A DNA stretch of 19,912 nt from an uncultured Clostridia bacterium (lineage in GTDB: Bacteria > Bacillota > Clostridia > Christensenellales > Aristaeellaceae), in contig CAMDVP010000024.1 in the NCBI GenBank assembly GCA_945877525.1, forward strand, positions 1 to 19,912. Direction: 5' to 3'. The notes beneath the pieces are model-generated. The model was given only the letters and a program-made list of their open reading frames with translations. It was not told the DNA's origin and searched no databases. The first letter of the stretch is position 1. Every line of letters begins with the position of its first letter. Position numbers and translations under genes: made by a program. Below are positions 1-6,699 of the stretch, in pieces.

Positions 1-67
1 GATCTTTCGTGATTTGATCAGAAGTGATCGAACAGACCAACACATCGGAATCTAAGGAGAAAGTAAT

Positions 68-394
68 TTGAGCATAACGGTAAATATATACTACTCCGGC
101 AAAAATGGCGCTGCCCGGAAGTTTGCTGAAGAAATGGTTTCAAGCGGCACTGTTGCTGCGATACGGGATGAAAAAGGGAATCTTCAGTATGAGTATTTTT
201 ATCCCGTGGAGGATACCGAAACAGTTCTGCTGATTGACAGTTGGGTAAATCAGGATGCTATTGACATGCATCATCGCACACCGATGATGCAGATGATCAC
301 GGAACTTCGGGAAAAATATGATCTGCATATGAAAGTTTTACGGTTTGTTTCGGATGATGTGCCACAAGCAGACAATTCGTTTATTCGGAAATGA
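68..394 (+). CDS. ABM-domain putative quinol monooxygenase
   Basis: Small 108-residue protein that looks like a YgiN/ABM-fold (dimeric ferredoxin-like) monooxygenase. Such proteins oxidise quinols or related aromatics, or act in oxidative stress, without metal or cofactor. What I see is an N-terminal strand (ITVNIYYS), a helix (AARKFAEEMV), a strand pair around residues 40-58 (YEYFYPVED, VLLIDSW), then the typical W-x-N-Q-x-A-I-D-x-H-H segment followed by a helix with TPMM and a final strand. The length is normal for the family. The start is TTG at 68, chosen because AAGGAGA (54-60) lies 7 bases upstream and no better start exists. Codons are visibly more A/T-rich than in the genes after 668, which could mean horizontal transfer. 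No partner gene is visible because the window begins just upstream. The family is fairly sure. The substrate is unknown. Confidence 0.75.
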   Translation: MSITVNIYYSGKNGAARKFAEEMVSSGTVAAIRDEKGNLQYEYFYPVEDTETVLLIDSWVNQDAIDMHHRTPMMQMITELREKYDLHMKVLRFVSDDVPQADNSFIRK

Positions 395-501
395 GAACAC
401 ACAGACAAATTCAAGCTTGTCAAACAGATGCAAGGGTGTGCTTCTATACTGGTTGCCCTGCATATGTGCTTTGTACGTGAAAATGTCCCTGTGCTCGTAA
501 A

Positions 502-536
502 TGTCCGGAGTGATTTAAACCACTATGTTCCGGACA
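502..536. repeat. Imperfect inverted repeat in intergenic region
   Basis: TGTCCGG (502-508) and its exact complement CCGGACA (530-536) enclose an inner AGTG/CACT pair (509-512, 521-524), with an asymmetric ATGTT bulge on the right side. There is no U-tract, so it is a poor intrinsic terminator. It could be an operator or an RNA hairpin after the monooxygenase gene. The motif AAATGTCC also occurs twice, at 481 and 499. The rest of 395-575 shows nothing recognisable. Confidence 0.4.
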
Positions 537-581
537 AGAAATGATATTCCTTGGGCCGCTTTGAGGCTATTCCGCCGTGCA

Positions 582-610
582 AAAGGCGTGACCTTTATGG
601 TCACGCCTTT
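582..610. terminator. Intrinsic terminator, likely bidirectional
   Basis: A perfect 12-base-pair stem (AAAGGCGTGACC, 582-593, with its complement at 599-610) has a 5-base loop and A/T runs at both edges. It lies 58 bases beyond the stop codon of the minus-strand acetyltransferase and would end the GH42-acetyltransferase transcript. It could also stop readthrough from the plus-strand monooxygenase. The T-tract is short on both strands. Confidence 0.75.
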
Positions 611-667
611 CATGTTTTACTGTCTTACGGCCATCCTGTTATGTGGGGTGTGCCCGGAGGTTGCCGT

Positions 668-1123
668 TCAAACAACCGTCAGCGAAAGCTCCAGCTCGTC
701 GCCGTCCTGTGCGCCGGTGGGCACGAAGCCCATGGACTGATACAGCGCAAGGGCGGCTGCATTGTCCTGATGGCAGGTCAGCGCAACCCTGTCGGAAGGG
801 CCGAAGGGCTTTTGCCGGATGTAGTCCAAAACCAGCTTCAGGGCAGCCCGACCGTAGCCCTTTCCCTGCCGGGGTGCGTCGATCATCATGTGCCATACGT
901 CGTATTCGGGAATATCGTAATCGTAGATCACCATCACATACCCCACCATCCGCTCCCCGGCATAAATTCCGAAGGGCTGGCACTGCGCCCGGTACACATA
1001 GGCCTGGGCAAGGCTGCGGATGGGGTGGGACACAAAGGCGTCCTGTCCTTCGCCAAGCTTCAGGCTGAAGGCGTCCAGAAAGTTGGTTTCGTCAATGGGC
1101 TGCAGGGTGATATGAATAGGCAA
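668..1123 (-). CDS. GNAT-family N-acetyltransferase
   Basis: A 151-residue GNAT protein that transfers acetyl from acetyl-CoA to an amine. The acetyl-CoA loop is R85-Q86-G87-K88-G89-Y90-G91 (motif A, Q/RxxGxG/A), preceded by the strand DVWHMMID. Motif B follows as VALTCHQDNAAALALYQSMGF, with the usual late Asn and Tyr. The layout resembles SpeG/BltD-type diamine acetyltransferases, but the substrate cannot be read from sequence. It starts 26 bases after the stop of the GH42 gene on the same strand, so it is probably cotranscribed. The start is TTG at 1123, but the AAGGAGG box ends only about 2 bases before it, which is unusually close. No in-frame ATG occurs before residue 59. ATT at residue 3 would have ideal spacing but is a rare start codon. 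Confidence 0.85.
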   Translation of the reverse strand: MPIHITLQPIDETNFLDAFSLKLGEGQDAFVSHPIRSLAQAYVYRAQCQPFGIYAGERMVGYVMVIYDYDIPEYDVWHMMIDAPRQGKGYGRAALKLVLDYIRQKPFGPSDRVALTCHQDNAAALALYQSMGFVPTGAQDGDELELSLTVV

Positions 1124-1149
1124 TTCCTCCTTGTCAATGCGCGGACGGG

Positions 1150-3162
1150 TTACTTCGTCAGCACCATCACGCCGTTCTCGGGCATAGCGGTGTCACCGGA
1201 CACTGCCTGCCCTGTGAGCAGGTCGGTGTACGCGCCGGACAGGGTGAAGCGCTGCTCCTTGCCGGAATAGTTCTGCAGGAATACCGCGCCGCCGCGCTCG
1301 GTGGCCACCACGCCCTCGGGGAGGGCATCGGGCAAGGCACGTGGCAGGGCAAGCTGCGAAGCCAGATCAGCATAAATGGCGTCCAGACCCTCCTGCTCCG
1401 GCTTGGCGGCCAGGTAGTATGCCTGACCCTGGCCAAAGGCATGGCGTGTCAGGCAGGGCAGACCGGCATAGAAGTCGCTCTCATACACGCCCAGAGGCTC
1501 TGCACCCAGAGGCTCGGGAATCTCCGCCAGCTCATGGATGGGGAAGCGGCGCCCGTCCTTCATGACCAGCGCGTTCTGATCCTGGGGATACAGCGCCTCA
1601 AACTCCGCGCTGCGCACGCCCAGCACATCTGTCATCCCATGAGGCGCGCCGCCCAGGAAGGCCAGGTCATGCTCGTCCACCACGCCGGAGAAGTAGGTCA
1701 TCAGCAGTGTGCCGCCCGCCTGCACGTAGGAACGCAGCTTCTCCTCAAAGCCGCCCCGGAACATGAACAGCATGGGCGCAATGACCAGCTGATAGCCGCT
1801 CAGGTCGGTGCAGTCGCGCATGTCGCGGAAGTCAATGCTCACGCCCAGCTTCCACAGGCTGCGGTAGTGCATGCATACCGTATCGAAATAACGCATGTTT
1901 TTGGGCATGCCGGTCTGGGCATAGTCGATGGCCCAGCGGTTGTTCATGTCATAGATAATGCAAACCTTCGCCCGGGCATTAGGCGCGTCATAGAGGGGCT
2001 GCAGGCGCTCAAGGGCCTGGCCCACTGCCGTCACATCCCGGAACACGCGGGTATCGTCCCGTCCGTCATGATCCACCACCGCGCCGTGGAACATTTCCGC
2101 GCCGCCACGGCCCTTGCGCCACTGGAAATACATCACGCTCTGGCTGCCGTGGGCCACCGCCTGCAGGGAGGACAGCAGGTGCATGCCGGGACGCTTGAGC
2201 TTGTTGATGGGCTTCCAGTTCACCAGGGAGGGGGTGGATTCCATCAGCAGGAAGGGCTGATCCTTGTACGAGCGCATCAGGTCGTGGTTCATGGCAAACT
2301 CGGCGGCCTTGGCCACGTCGTCGCCGCTGTGCCAGGCGGGGTAGCTGTCCCAGGACACCACGTCCATGCCCTCCGCCAGGTCGAAATAGTCATAGTCCCA
2401 GAAGCGCTCCATCAGGTTGGCGGTGCACTTCAGGCTGGGATCCACCGCCTGCACGGCGGCCTTTTCAGCCATCATGAAGGTCTTGCACTGCCAGGTGGAG
2501 AAGCGGCGCCAGTCCACCCACATGGAGGTGATGCTGCCCTCACCCATGGGGGAGGGGGCTTCCACCTGGCTCCAGTCGGTGTAGCGGTGGCTCCAGAAGC
2601 TGGTCCACCAGCAGCGGTTCAGTTCGTCCAGCGAGCCGTATTTGTCCTTCAGCCACTGCCGCCACTTTTCCTGGCACAGCGGGCAGCGGCAGTCGCCGGA
2701 ATACTCATTGCTCAGGTGCCACAGGATGACTGCGGGGTGGTGCGCGTAGCGCCTGGCCAGGGCTGTGTCGATATCGTGCACCTTCTGCCGGTAAACAGGG
2801 GAGGTCAGGCAGTGATTGTGCCGCTCGCCGAAGTGGTGCCGCTGGAGGTGTTCGTCCACCCGCAGCACTTCGGGATATTTCTGCGCCATCCATGCCGGGC
2901 GCGCGCCGGAGGGCGTGGCCAGAATCACATGAATGCCGCCCTTCCACAGCCGGTCAATCACCTCGTCCAGCCACTCGAAGTTGTATACGCCCTCCTCAGG
3001 CTCCAGCAGTGCCCAGGAAAAAATGCCCACCGACACACAGTTCACATGGGCCTTTTGCATCATTTCAACATCCCGTTCCAGAATATCCGGCCTGTCCAGC
3101 CATTGATCTGGGTTATAATCCCCTCCGTGCAGAAACATTGGAAACCTCGGCGTAAAGCTCAT
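1150..3162 (-). CDS. Beta-galactosidase, GH42 family
   Basis: A 670-residue retaining glycoside hydrolase of family GH42. It cleaves terminal beta-galactosides, here most likely small galacto-oligosaccharides in the cytoplasm because no signal peptide is present. The N-terminus MSFTPRFPMFLHGGDYNPDQW is a family hallmark. The acid/base is E153 in LSNEY and the nucleophile is E308 in LLMESTPS. The zinc-site cysteines known from GH42 trimers are present: C118 in HNHC, then C158, C160 and C163 in DCRCPLC. A TIM barrel (about 1-390) is followed by the glutamine-amidotransferase-like trimerisation domain (about 395-600) and a small beta domain. The length is typical. The ATG at 3162 is preferred over one 18 bases upstream because AAAGGAG (3171-3177) is well placed for it. 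An AraC regulator lies directly upstream and an acetyltransferase downstream. Confidence 0.95.
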   Translation of the reverse strand: MSFTPRFPMFLHGGDYNPDQWLDRPDILERDVEMMQKAHVNCVSVGIFSWALLEPEEGVYNFEWLDEVIDRLWKGGIHVILATPSGARPAWMAQKYPEVLRVDEHLQRHHFGERHNHCLTSPVYRQKVHDIDTALARRYAHHPAVILWHLSNEYSGDCRCPLCQEKWRQWLKDKYGSLDELNRCWWTSFWSHRYTDWSQVEAPSPMGEGSITSMWVDWRRFSTWQCKTFMMAEKAAVQAVDPSLKCTANLMERFWDYDYFDLAEGMDVVSWDSYPAWHSGDDVAKAAEFAMNHDLMRSYKDQPFLLMESTPSLVNWKPINKLKRPGMHLLSSLQAVAHGSQSVMYFQWRKGRGGAEMFHGAVVDHDGRDDTRVFRDVTAVGQALERLQPLYDAPNARAKVCIIYDMNNRWAIDYAQTGMPKNMRYFDTVCMHYRSLWKLGVSIDFRDMRDCTDLSGYQLVIAPMLFMFRGGFEEKLRSYVQAGGTLLMTYFSGVVDEHDLAFLGGAPHGMTDVLGVRSAEFEALYPQDQNALVMKDGRRFPIHELAEIPEPLGAEPLGVYESDFYAGLPCLTRHAFGQGQAYYLAAKPEQEGLDAIYADLASQLALPRALPDALPEGVVATERGGAVFLQNYSGKEQRFTLSGAYTDLLTGQAVSGDTAMPENGVMVLTK

Positions 3163-3186
3163 GCTTATCGCTCCTTTCATCCTCTA

Positions 3187-3220
3187 TTTCACCACAAACG
3201 TCTCGTTTTGTAAAGTGAAA
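3187..3220. promoter_or_regulatory. Quasi-palindromic operator candidate before GH42
   Basis: TTTCAC (3187-3192) and GTGAAA (3215-3220) are exact complements. Inside them CACAAACG (3193-3200) faces CGTTTTGT (3204-3211), which matches apart from one extra T. The element lies 25 to 58 bases upstream of the GH42 start. On the minus strand it overlaps a weak promoter-like pair, TTTACA then 17 bases then TGAAAT. The position suits binding by the neighbouring AraC protein, but that is inference. Confidence 0.45.
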
Positions 3221-3285
3221 CATTCTGCAAGGCACAGTGCCCTGAAAGCCTGCGTACCCTTCCCGGGAAATCTGGACAAACGATG

Positions 3286-3316
3286 GCCCCACGGCTTCTT
3301 TTTATCGCCGTGGGGC
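3286..3316 (-). terminator. Hairpin after AraC regulator gene
   Basis: A perfect 10-base-pair GC-rich stem (GCCCCACGGC, 3286-3295, with its complement at 3307-3316) encloses an 11-base A/T-rich loop. It lies 5 bases past the AraC stop codon on the minus strand. The following minus-strand sequence (CATCGTTTGTCC) has only a weak U-tract, so termination may be partial, which would leave some readthrough into GH42. Confidence 0.5.
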
Positions 3317-3321
3317 TTGTC

Positions 3322-4125
3322 TTATTCTGCTTGGCCCTCTTGCCTCAACTTTTTCAGAAATTCCGCAGGCAGCATGCCCGTTTCCACCACGAAGGCCCGG
3401 CGGAAGGTGCGGGTGCTTTCATAACCGCATTCATAGCAGATGTCCGTCAGCGTCTTGTGGGATTCCCGCATCAGGGTGATCGCCCGGCCGATGCGGATGC
3501 CGTTGATCATCCGGCGCAGATTGGTTTTCAACTGATCGGCAATGATGTGCGACAGATGCGACGGACTGATGTTCAGCGCCTGGGCAATGCCCTTCAGGGA
3601 AAGAGGTTCCAGCACATGCTTGTCAATATGGCGGACAATCTGCAGGGCCATGGAGCTTTCCGTTTTACCATCGATCGACTCCAGAGACAGCGAGTCAAGC
3701 ACCTGGGCCAGCAGCAGGTGGGCATATGCCAGACGGTATGGATGAGGCTTGTCCTCCGGCATGCTGCCCAGGGTTTTGATGCACTGCCGGATATCCGGCG
3801 CCACATCCTTTGCCCTGATGACGGGATAGGTGGGCATCTTTTCGGAAAATGCCCGGGAGAATTCCCTGATTTCATTGGGCGAAATAAACATGGCGAATCC
3901 GCTGAGATCATCGGTAACCTTGTCATAGCTGTGGGGTACGAAGGGGAACGCAATGGCCAGATCGCCCACCGACAGGTCGTAATGCTCCAGACCAATCTGC
4001 ATCCGGCAGGCTCCCGTATGGATATAGACCAATTCCACAACTTTATGCACATGCAGCGGATACGGCAGCGGGAACATGCCGCCGGCAAACAGGAGCTTAT
4101 CGCGGGTTTCATAAAATGCTTCCAT
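3322..4125 (-). CDS. AraC-family transcriptional regulator (GH42 locus)
   Basis: A 267-residue AraC/XylS regulator. An N-terminal cupin-like effector domain (about residues 1-140, with HVHKVVELVYIHTG and SVGDLAIAFPFVPHSY) is followed by a C-terminal double helix-turn-helix. The first HTH is LSLKGIAQALNISPSHLSHII. The second is the conserved ICYECGYESTRTFRRAFVVETGMLPAEF segment. The ATG at 4125 is chosen because CCGGAGG is about 7 bases upstream of it, while the open frame continues 19 codons further without a ribosome site. It is transcribed toward the GH42 gene and probably controls it in response to a galactoside. It has its own strong promoter (4247-4275). Confidence 0.92.
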   Translation of the reverse strand: MEAFYETRDKLLFAGGMFPLPYPLHVHKVVELVYIHTGACRMQIGLEHYDLSVGDLAIAFPFVPHSYDKVTDDLSGFAMFISPNEIREFSRAFSEKMPTYPVIRAKDVAPDIRQCIKTLGSMPEDKPHPYRLAYAHLLLAQVLDSLSLESIDGKTESSMALQIVRHIDKHVLEPLSLKGIAQALNISPSHLSHIIADQLKTNLRRMINGIRIGRAITLMRESHKTLTDICYECGYESTRTFRRAFVVETGMLPAEFLKKLRQEGQAE

Positions 4126-4246
4126 TCGCAAACCTCCGGGCTTTTCTGTGAGAGAGCAGACAAAAGGACGCTGCCGATCCATTTCATCGCAGGGGGCGCG
4201 CTTGGCTTAACAATGGCTGTGGATAACCGTGAACCCTGTTACTTCT

Positions 4247-4275
4247 ATTATAGCCTTTTTCTGCATGGATTGCAA
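4247..4275 (-). promoter_or_regulatory. Sigma-A promoter of the AraC gene
   Basis: On the minus strand, TTGCAA (-35, 4270-4275), a 17-base spacer and TATAAT (-10, 4247-4252) point toward the AraC start at 4125. The -10 is perfect. The -35 box is the same TTGCAA found before the tRNA and bL31 genes in this window. Confidence 0.75.
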
Positions 4276-4375
4276 GAGGCAGCCGCGCCGTCACCCGTTG
4301 TGCCGTACCGGCATAGGCTGACAGTGAAATCCGGAATCATCGCGTCCGAAAGGGCGCAGGGAGGTATTGACCGAA

Positions 4376-4999
4376 ATGATGAAGCCGTCTGAATGCTCCT
4401 GCCGCCCCCAGGGCGAACGCCAGCCCTGCTGCTGCCACGGCCTGCCCCAACAGCCCTGTGCCTGCTGCGAGTGCCCAGGCCCCCAGCCAAGGCCTTGCGG
4501 ACAGGGCTTTCTCCTGCCGAAGATTATCGCCTGCGGACGCGAATGGCTCCGCCGCCAGTGCTTCCGCCTGGAGGTGGAGGGACTCCCGGCCTGTCCCCAG
4601 GGGCCGCTTACGCTGACGAGCATATGCCCCTGCGGCGATCCCACCTGGACGCCCTTGCCCTGGGAGCATCCCAGGCAGCTTCGGCTTCAGGTGCGCATCC
4701 CCCTGTTGTGCCAGGTGCGTGACAGGTGCGGCTGCGAATGGTGCGGACGTGCTTGCATTGAGGTGGATATATGCCTGAATCACGCCTGCCCCCGTCCGGA
4801 ATGCTGGCGCAGCAGCCTGCTGGTGCTGCCTTGCGTGCGCCTGGTGTGCCCTGCCTGCGCAGAGGGCTGCTGTTTCGATGCCCAGCTGGAGGTGCTGGTG
4901 GAGGCCTACCTCCTGCGCTGGGAACCCTGCACCGCGCCACAGCCCTGCCGCCCTGCCTGCCCGGAACTGCCGCTGTACCCGCAGCCATGTATCGAATAG
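4376..4999 (+). CDS. Cysteine-rich protein of unknown function
   Basis: I do not recognise this 207-residue protein. It contains 32 cysteines, about 15 percent of residues, many in CC, CxC, CCC or CxxC groups, together with many prolines and glutamines. Residues 1-45 are almost only Cys, Pro, Gln and small residues. The remainder alternates beta-like segments (LTLTSI, LRLQVRIPLLC, SSLLVLPCVRLV, QLEVLVEAYLLR) with cysteine clusters (CGCEWCGRAC, CPACAEGCC). No signal peptide or membrane segment is seen. ATG at 4376 is used because GGGAGGT (4359-4365) lies 10 bases upstream. A TTG 9 bases earlier would overlap the box. It forms a single-gene unit ended by a strong terminator. Possible roles are a disulfide-linked spore-coat-type structural protein or a metal-binding protein. 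Both are speculation. Coding is supported by GC-rich third positions. Confidence 0.7.
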   Translation: MMKPSECSCRPQGERQPCCCHGLPQQPCACCECPGPQPRPCGQGFLLPKIIACGREWLRRQCFRLEVEGLPACPQGPLTLTSICPCGDPTWTPLPWEHPRQLRLQVRIPLLCQVRDRCGCEWCGRACIEVDICLNHACPRPECWRSSLLVLPCVRLVCPACAEGCCFDAQLEVLVEAYLLRWEPCTAPQPCRPACPELPLYPQPCIE

Positions 5000-5040
5000 T
5001 ACCTGACAGGGCATGGCTTTTTCCTGGCTCCTCTTGAAAA

Positions 5041-5093
5041 CGAATATCCTTTAGCCTGTTATCATAAGCGGCTAAAGGATATTCGCATTTTTT
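5041..5093. terminator. Strong intrinsic terminator
   Basis: A perfect 16-base-pair stem (5041-5056 with 5070-5085) has a 13-base loop and is followed on the plus strand by CATTTTTT (T-run 5088-5093). It ends the transcript of the cysteine-rich protein gene 41 bases after its stop. The A-run before the stem would give a short T-tract on the minus strand as well, so it may work both ways. Confidence 0.9.
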
Positions 5094-5109
5094 GGAATAG
5101 GATGAACAC

Positions 5110-5160
5110 GTGGATACCCGGCAGCGGATTTTTCAGGAAGCCCGCGCCAGGTCTTCACGG
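5110..5160 (+). pseudogene. Possible TetR-type N-terminal scrap
   Basis: The short reading frame from GTG at 5110 begins MDTRQRIFQEA, which matches the usual opening of TetR-family repressors (T-R-x-x-I-x-x-A). The next residues lose all resemblance to the TetR helix-turn-helix. No clear ribosome site is present. If real, it is a remnant of about 12 codons, but chance is possible. The rest of 5160-5358 contains no recognisable gene, only a small inverted repeat (GAAACG/CGTTTC near 5308-5323) and a repeated ACGGTTCAG (5334 and 5362). Confidence 0.25.
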
Positions 5161-5358
5161 CTGACCTCATACCATTCTCAAATTCACCTGATGCATCGAC
5201 TCGCGCCCTTTTCATTCTGGCGTCCGGTTATTCCACTCCCCAGAAAGAATCATTCGCTTTGTATCTTGCGCCACTTTCATTGGAGAATAGTATAAATAGC
5301 ATATTTCTGAAACGTTTGCGTTTCGCCATCAAGACGGTTCAGCCGACGGGGCACGTTC

Positions 5359-6219
5359 TCAACGGTTCAGGTTTCTGGAAATCGTTTGGATAACCTCGTC
5401 CCTGACAATCGGCTTGGCCAGGTGGGCGTTCATGCCCGCATCCAGCGAAGATTGGATATCTTCGGCAAAGGCATTGGCCGTCATGGCGATAATCGGAATG
5501 GTGCGCCCGTCCGGGCGGCCTGCCAGGGCGCGGATGGCTGCCGTTGCCTCGTAGCCATTCTTTCTGGGCATCATGATATCCATCAGAATCAAGTCAAAGG
5601 TACCGGGCGGGTTGTCTGCAAAAAGCCGGACGGCCTCTTCGCCGTCAATGGCTCTTGTAACCCGGATGCCAACTTCCTTCAGCTGTATCATGGCGATTTC
5701 CGCGTTCAAATCATTATCCTCTGCCAGCAGAATGCGAACGCCGGTCAGCTCGGCCTGATTCACGGGCTGTTCCTGCGTTTTCACAGCATCCGCATCAATC
5801 AGCTCCATGGACAATTCTACGGTAAAGGTTGAGCCCGCGCCCTTCTGACTTTCGACGGAAATGCTGCCGCCCATCAGCGTCACATAGCGCTTGGTGATGG
5901 CCATGCCAAGACCCGTGTCCTTGTATTGGGTTCTCGCGCCGGCTTCCTCCTGGGAGAATTCGTCAAAGATGTGCTCAAGAAATTCGGGACTCATGCCGAT
6001 ACCGGTATCCGAAATCCGGTAGGTGATGATAAAATGAATCAATGGGCTGCCAGATCCTCTTCTGCCTGCACAAGAAAACGGAAACATCAGTCCGCCGTAA
6101 AAGCCGGAATTACCGTCACGGCGAAACCTCTGTTTCCCCGAAAGTGCAGCGCCTGTGATCCGATGATCGTCCAGGTCATCCTGTCGGACAATTTCTACCT
6201 GTCCCCGGATACGGAACAA
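5359..6219 (-). pseudogene. C-terminal remnant of hybrid sensor histidine kinase
   Basis: From about residue 68 on, this reads as the last half of a HATPase_c domain plus a receiver domain. The G1 box is DTGIGM, the F box HIFDEFSQEE and the G2-like box DTGLGMAIT. A G3-like GSTF follows, and then the receiver domain, with acidic pocket LLAEDNDLNAEIA, phospho-acceptor Asp in LILMDIMMP, Thr in IIAMTANAF and Lys in LAKPI. The HisKA phospho-helix, any sensor or membrane region and an intact N-box are missing. The first 65 residues (from a TTG without a ribosome site) do not resemble a kinase. A neighbouring frame upstream carries SVSGDR, a stop codon, then IIGSQALHF, which hints at a frameshifted, eroded N-box region. 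Phosphorelay signalling by this copy is therefore unlikely. A receiver-only product cannot be excluded. Confidence 0.75.
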
Positions 6220-6261
6220 CGAACAGAATGCATGATTCGCACGGCATCAAATAGCAATGGT

Positions 6262-6290
6262 ATTATAGCACACGATATATCTGCGTTCAA
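6262..6290 (-). promoter_or_regulatory. Promoter facing the kinase remnant
   Basis: On the minus strand, TTGAAC (6285-6290), 17 bases and a perfect TATAAT (6262-6267) point into the truncated kinase. It is a good sigma-A match, yet no sensible start codon with a ribosome site follows. It overlaps a 9-base inverted repeat, CGTTCAAGG (6284-6292) and CCTTGAACG (6312-6320). Confidence 0.55.
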
Positions 6291-6365
6291 GGCTTTCGCC
6301 TGATTCCTGCACCTTGAACGGTAAATGGTTTCCTCTATCATCCGAACCTTTTCTTGAAAAAGTGC

Positions 6366-6394
6366 TTGCAATGCGGATGGATATATGCTATAAT
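6366..6394 (+). promoter_or_regulatory. Promoter of tRNA-Val
   Basis: TTGCAA (6366-6371), a 17-base spacer and TATAAT (6389-6394) lie 18 bases upstream of the tRNA. The -10 is preceded by TATGC, as at the bL31 promoter. No discriminator GC box is evident. Confidence 0.85.
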
Positions 6395-6412
6395 CTTTTT
6401 TGTTAACGGCCT

Positions 6413-6486
6413 GGGGTTATAGCTCAGTTGGTTAGAGCGCCACGTTGACATCGTGGAGGTCATAGGTTCGAGCCCTACTAACCCCA
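6413..6486 (+). tRNA. tRNA-Val (GAC)
   Basis: A full cloverleaf can be drawn. The acceptor stem is GGGGTTA/TAACCCC (6413-6419, 6479-6485) with discriminator A. The D arm contains AGCTCAGTTGGTTAGAGC. The anticodon stem is CCACG/CGTGG around loop TTGACAT, giving anticodon GAC. The T loop is TTCGAGC. The T stem has one A-C mismatch at its first pair. CCA is not encoded. Anticodon GAC decodes GUC/GUU valine codons. A weak hairpin (GTCC/GGAC) followed by GCTTTTTT near 6499-6521 may terminate it. Confidence 0.93.
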
Positions 6487-6555
6487 CTTCTTCTGCAGGT
6501 CCTGTTTGGGACTTGCTTTTTTATACGTCGAGACGATCGGAAATGTAAAAAACGA

Positions 6556-6572
6556 GGAATGGTTTCCATTCC
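6556..6572. repeat. Inverted repeat upstream of flavodiiron promoter
   Basis: GGAATGG (6556-6562) and CCATTCC (6566-6572) form a perfect 7-base inverted repeat with a TTT centre. It sits 13 bases upstream of the -35 box of the flavodiiron gene, a typical site for an activator. Confidence 0.5.
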
Positions 6573-6585
6573 ACCGAATGAGCCA

Positions 6586-6614
6586 TTGCTTTTTTGCCTC
6601 TGAAAACGTATAAT
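6586..6614 (+). promoter_or_regulatory. Promoter of the flavodiiron gene
   Basis: TTGCTT (6586-6591), a 17-base spacer and a perfect TATAAT (6609-6614) lie 85 bases upstream of the ATG at 6700. The expected transcription start, near 6620, falls inside the inverted repeat at 6619-6638. Confidence 0.75.
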
Positions 6615-6618
6615 TCAT

Positions 6619-6638
6619 AACGCACATGATTGTGCGTT
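6619..6638. promoter_or_regulatory. Operator candidate at the flavodiiron transcription start
   Basis: AACGCACA (6619-6626), a 4-base centre TGAT and TGTGCGTT (6631-6638) form a perfect 8-base inverted repeat. It begins 4 bases after the -10 box, where a bound repressor would block initiation. It could also form a 5' hairpin in the mRNA. The cognate regulator is not in the window. Confidence 0.5.
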
Positions 6639-6699
6639 TCTAAACAATCATAAGCGCTATTTTTGTAGAAGATTCTTAGGGTTGATCGGAGGAATCAAT

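Noticed and set aside
551..1270. 239-codon plus-strand frame over the acetyltransferase
   Set aside because: It is antisense to a GNAT protein with a clear acetyl-CoA loop and passes through a terminator hairpin.
1441..3213. 590-codon plus-strand open frame opposite the GH42 gene
   Set aside because: It is an exact antisense shadow of a gene with clear GH42 catalytic motifs. His/Ala/Val-rich composition without domains is typical of GC-rich shadows.
4337..5014. 225-codon minus-strand frame opposite the cysteine-rich gene
   Set aside because: The plus-strand frame has the ribosome site, GC-rich third positions and a terminator in the right orientation. The minus frame is Ala/Gly/Arg-rich without any motif.
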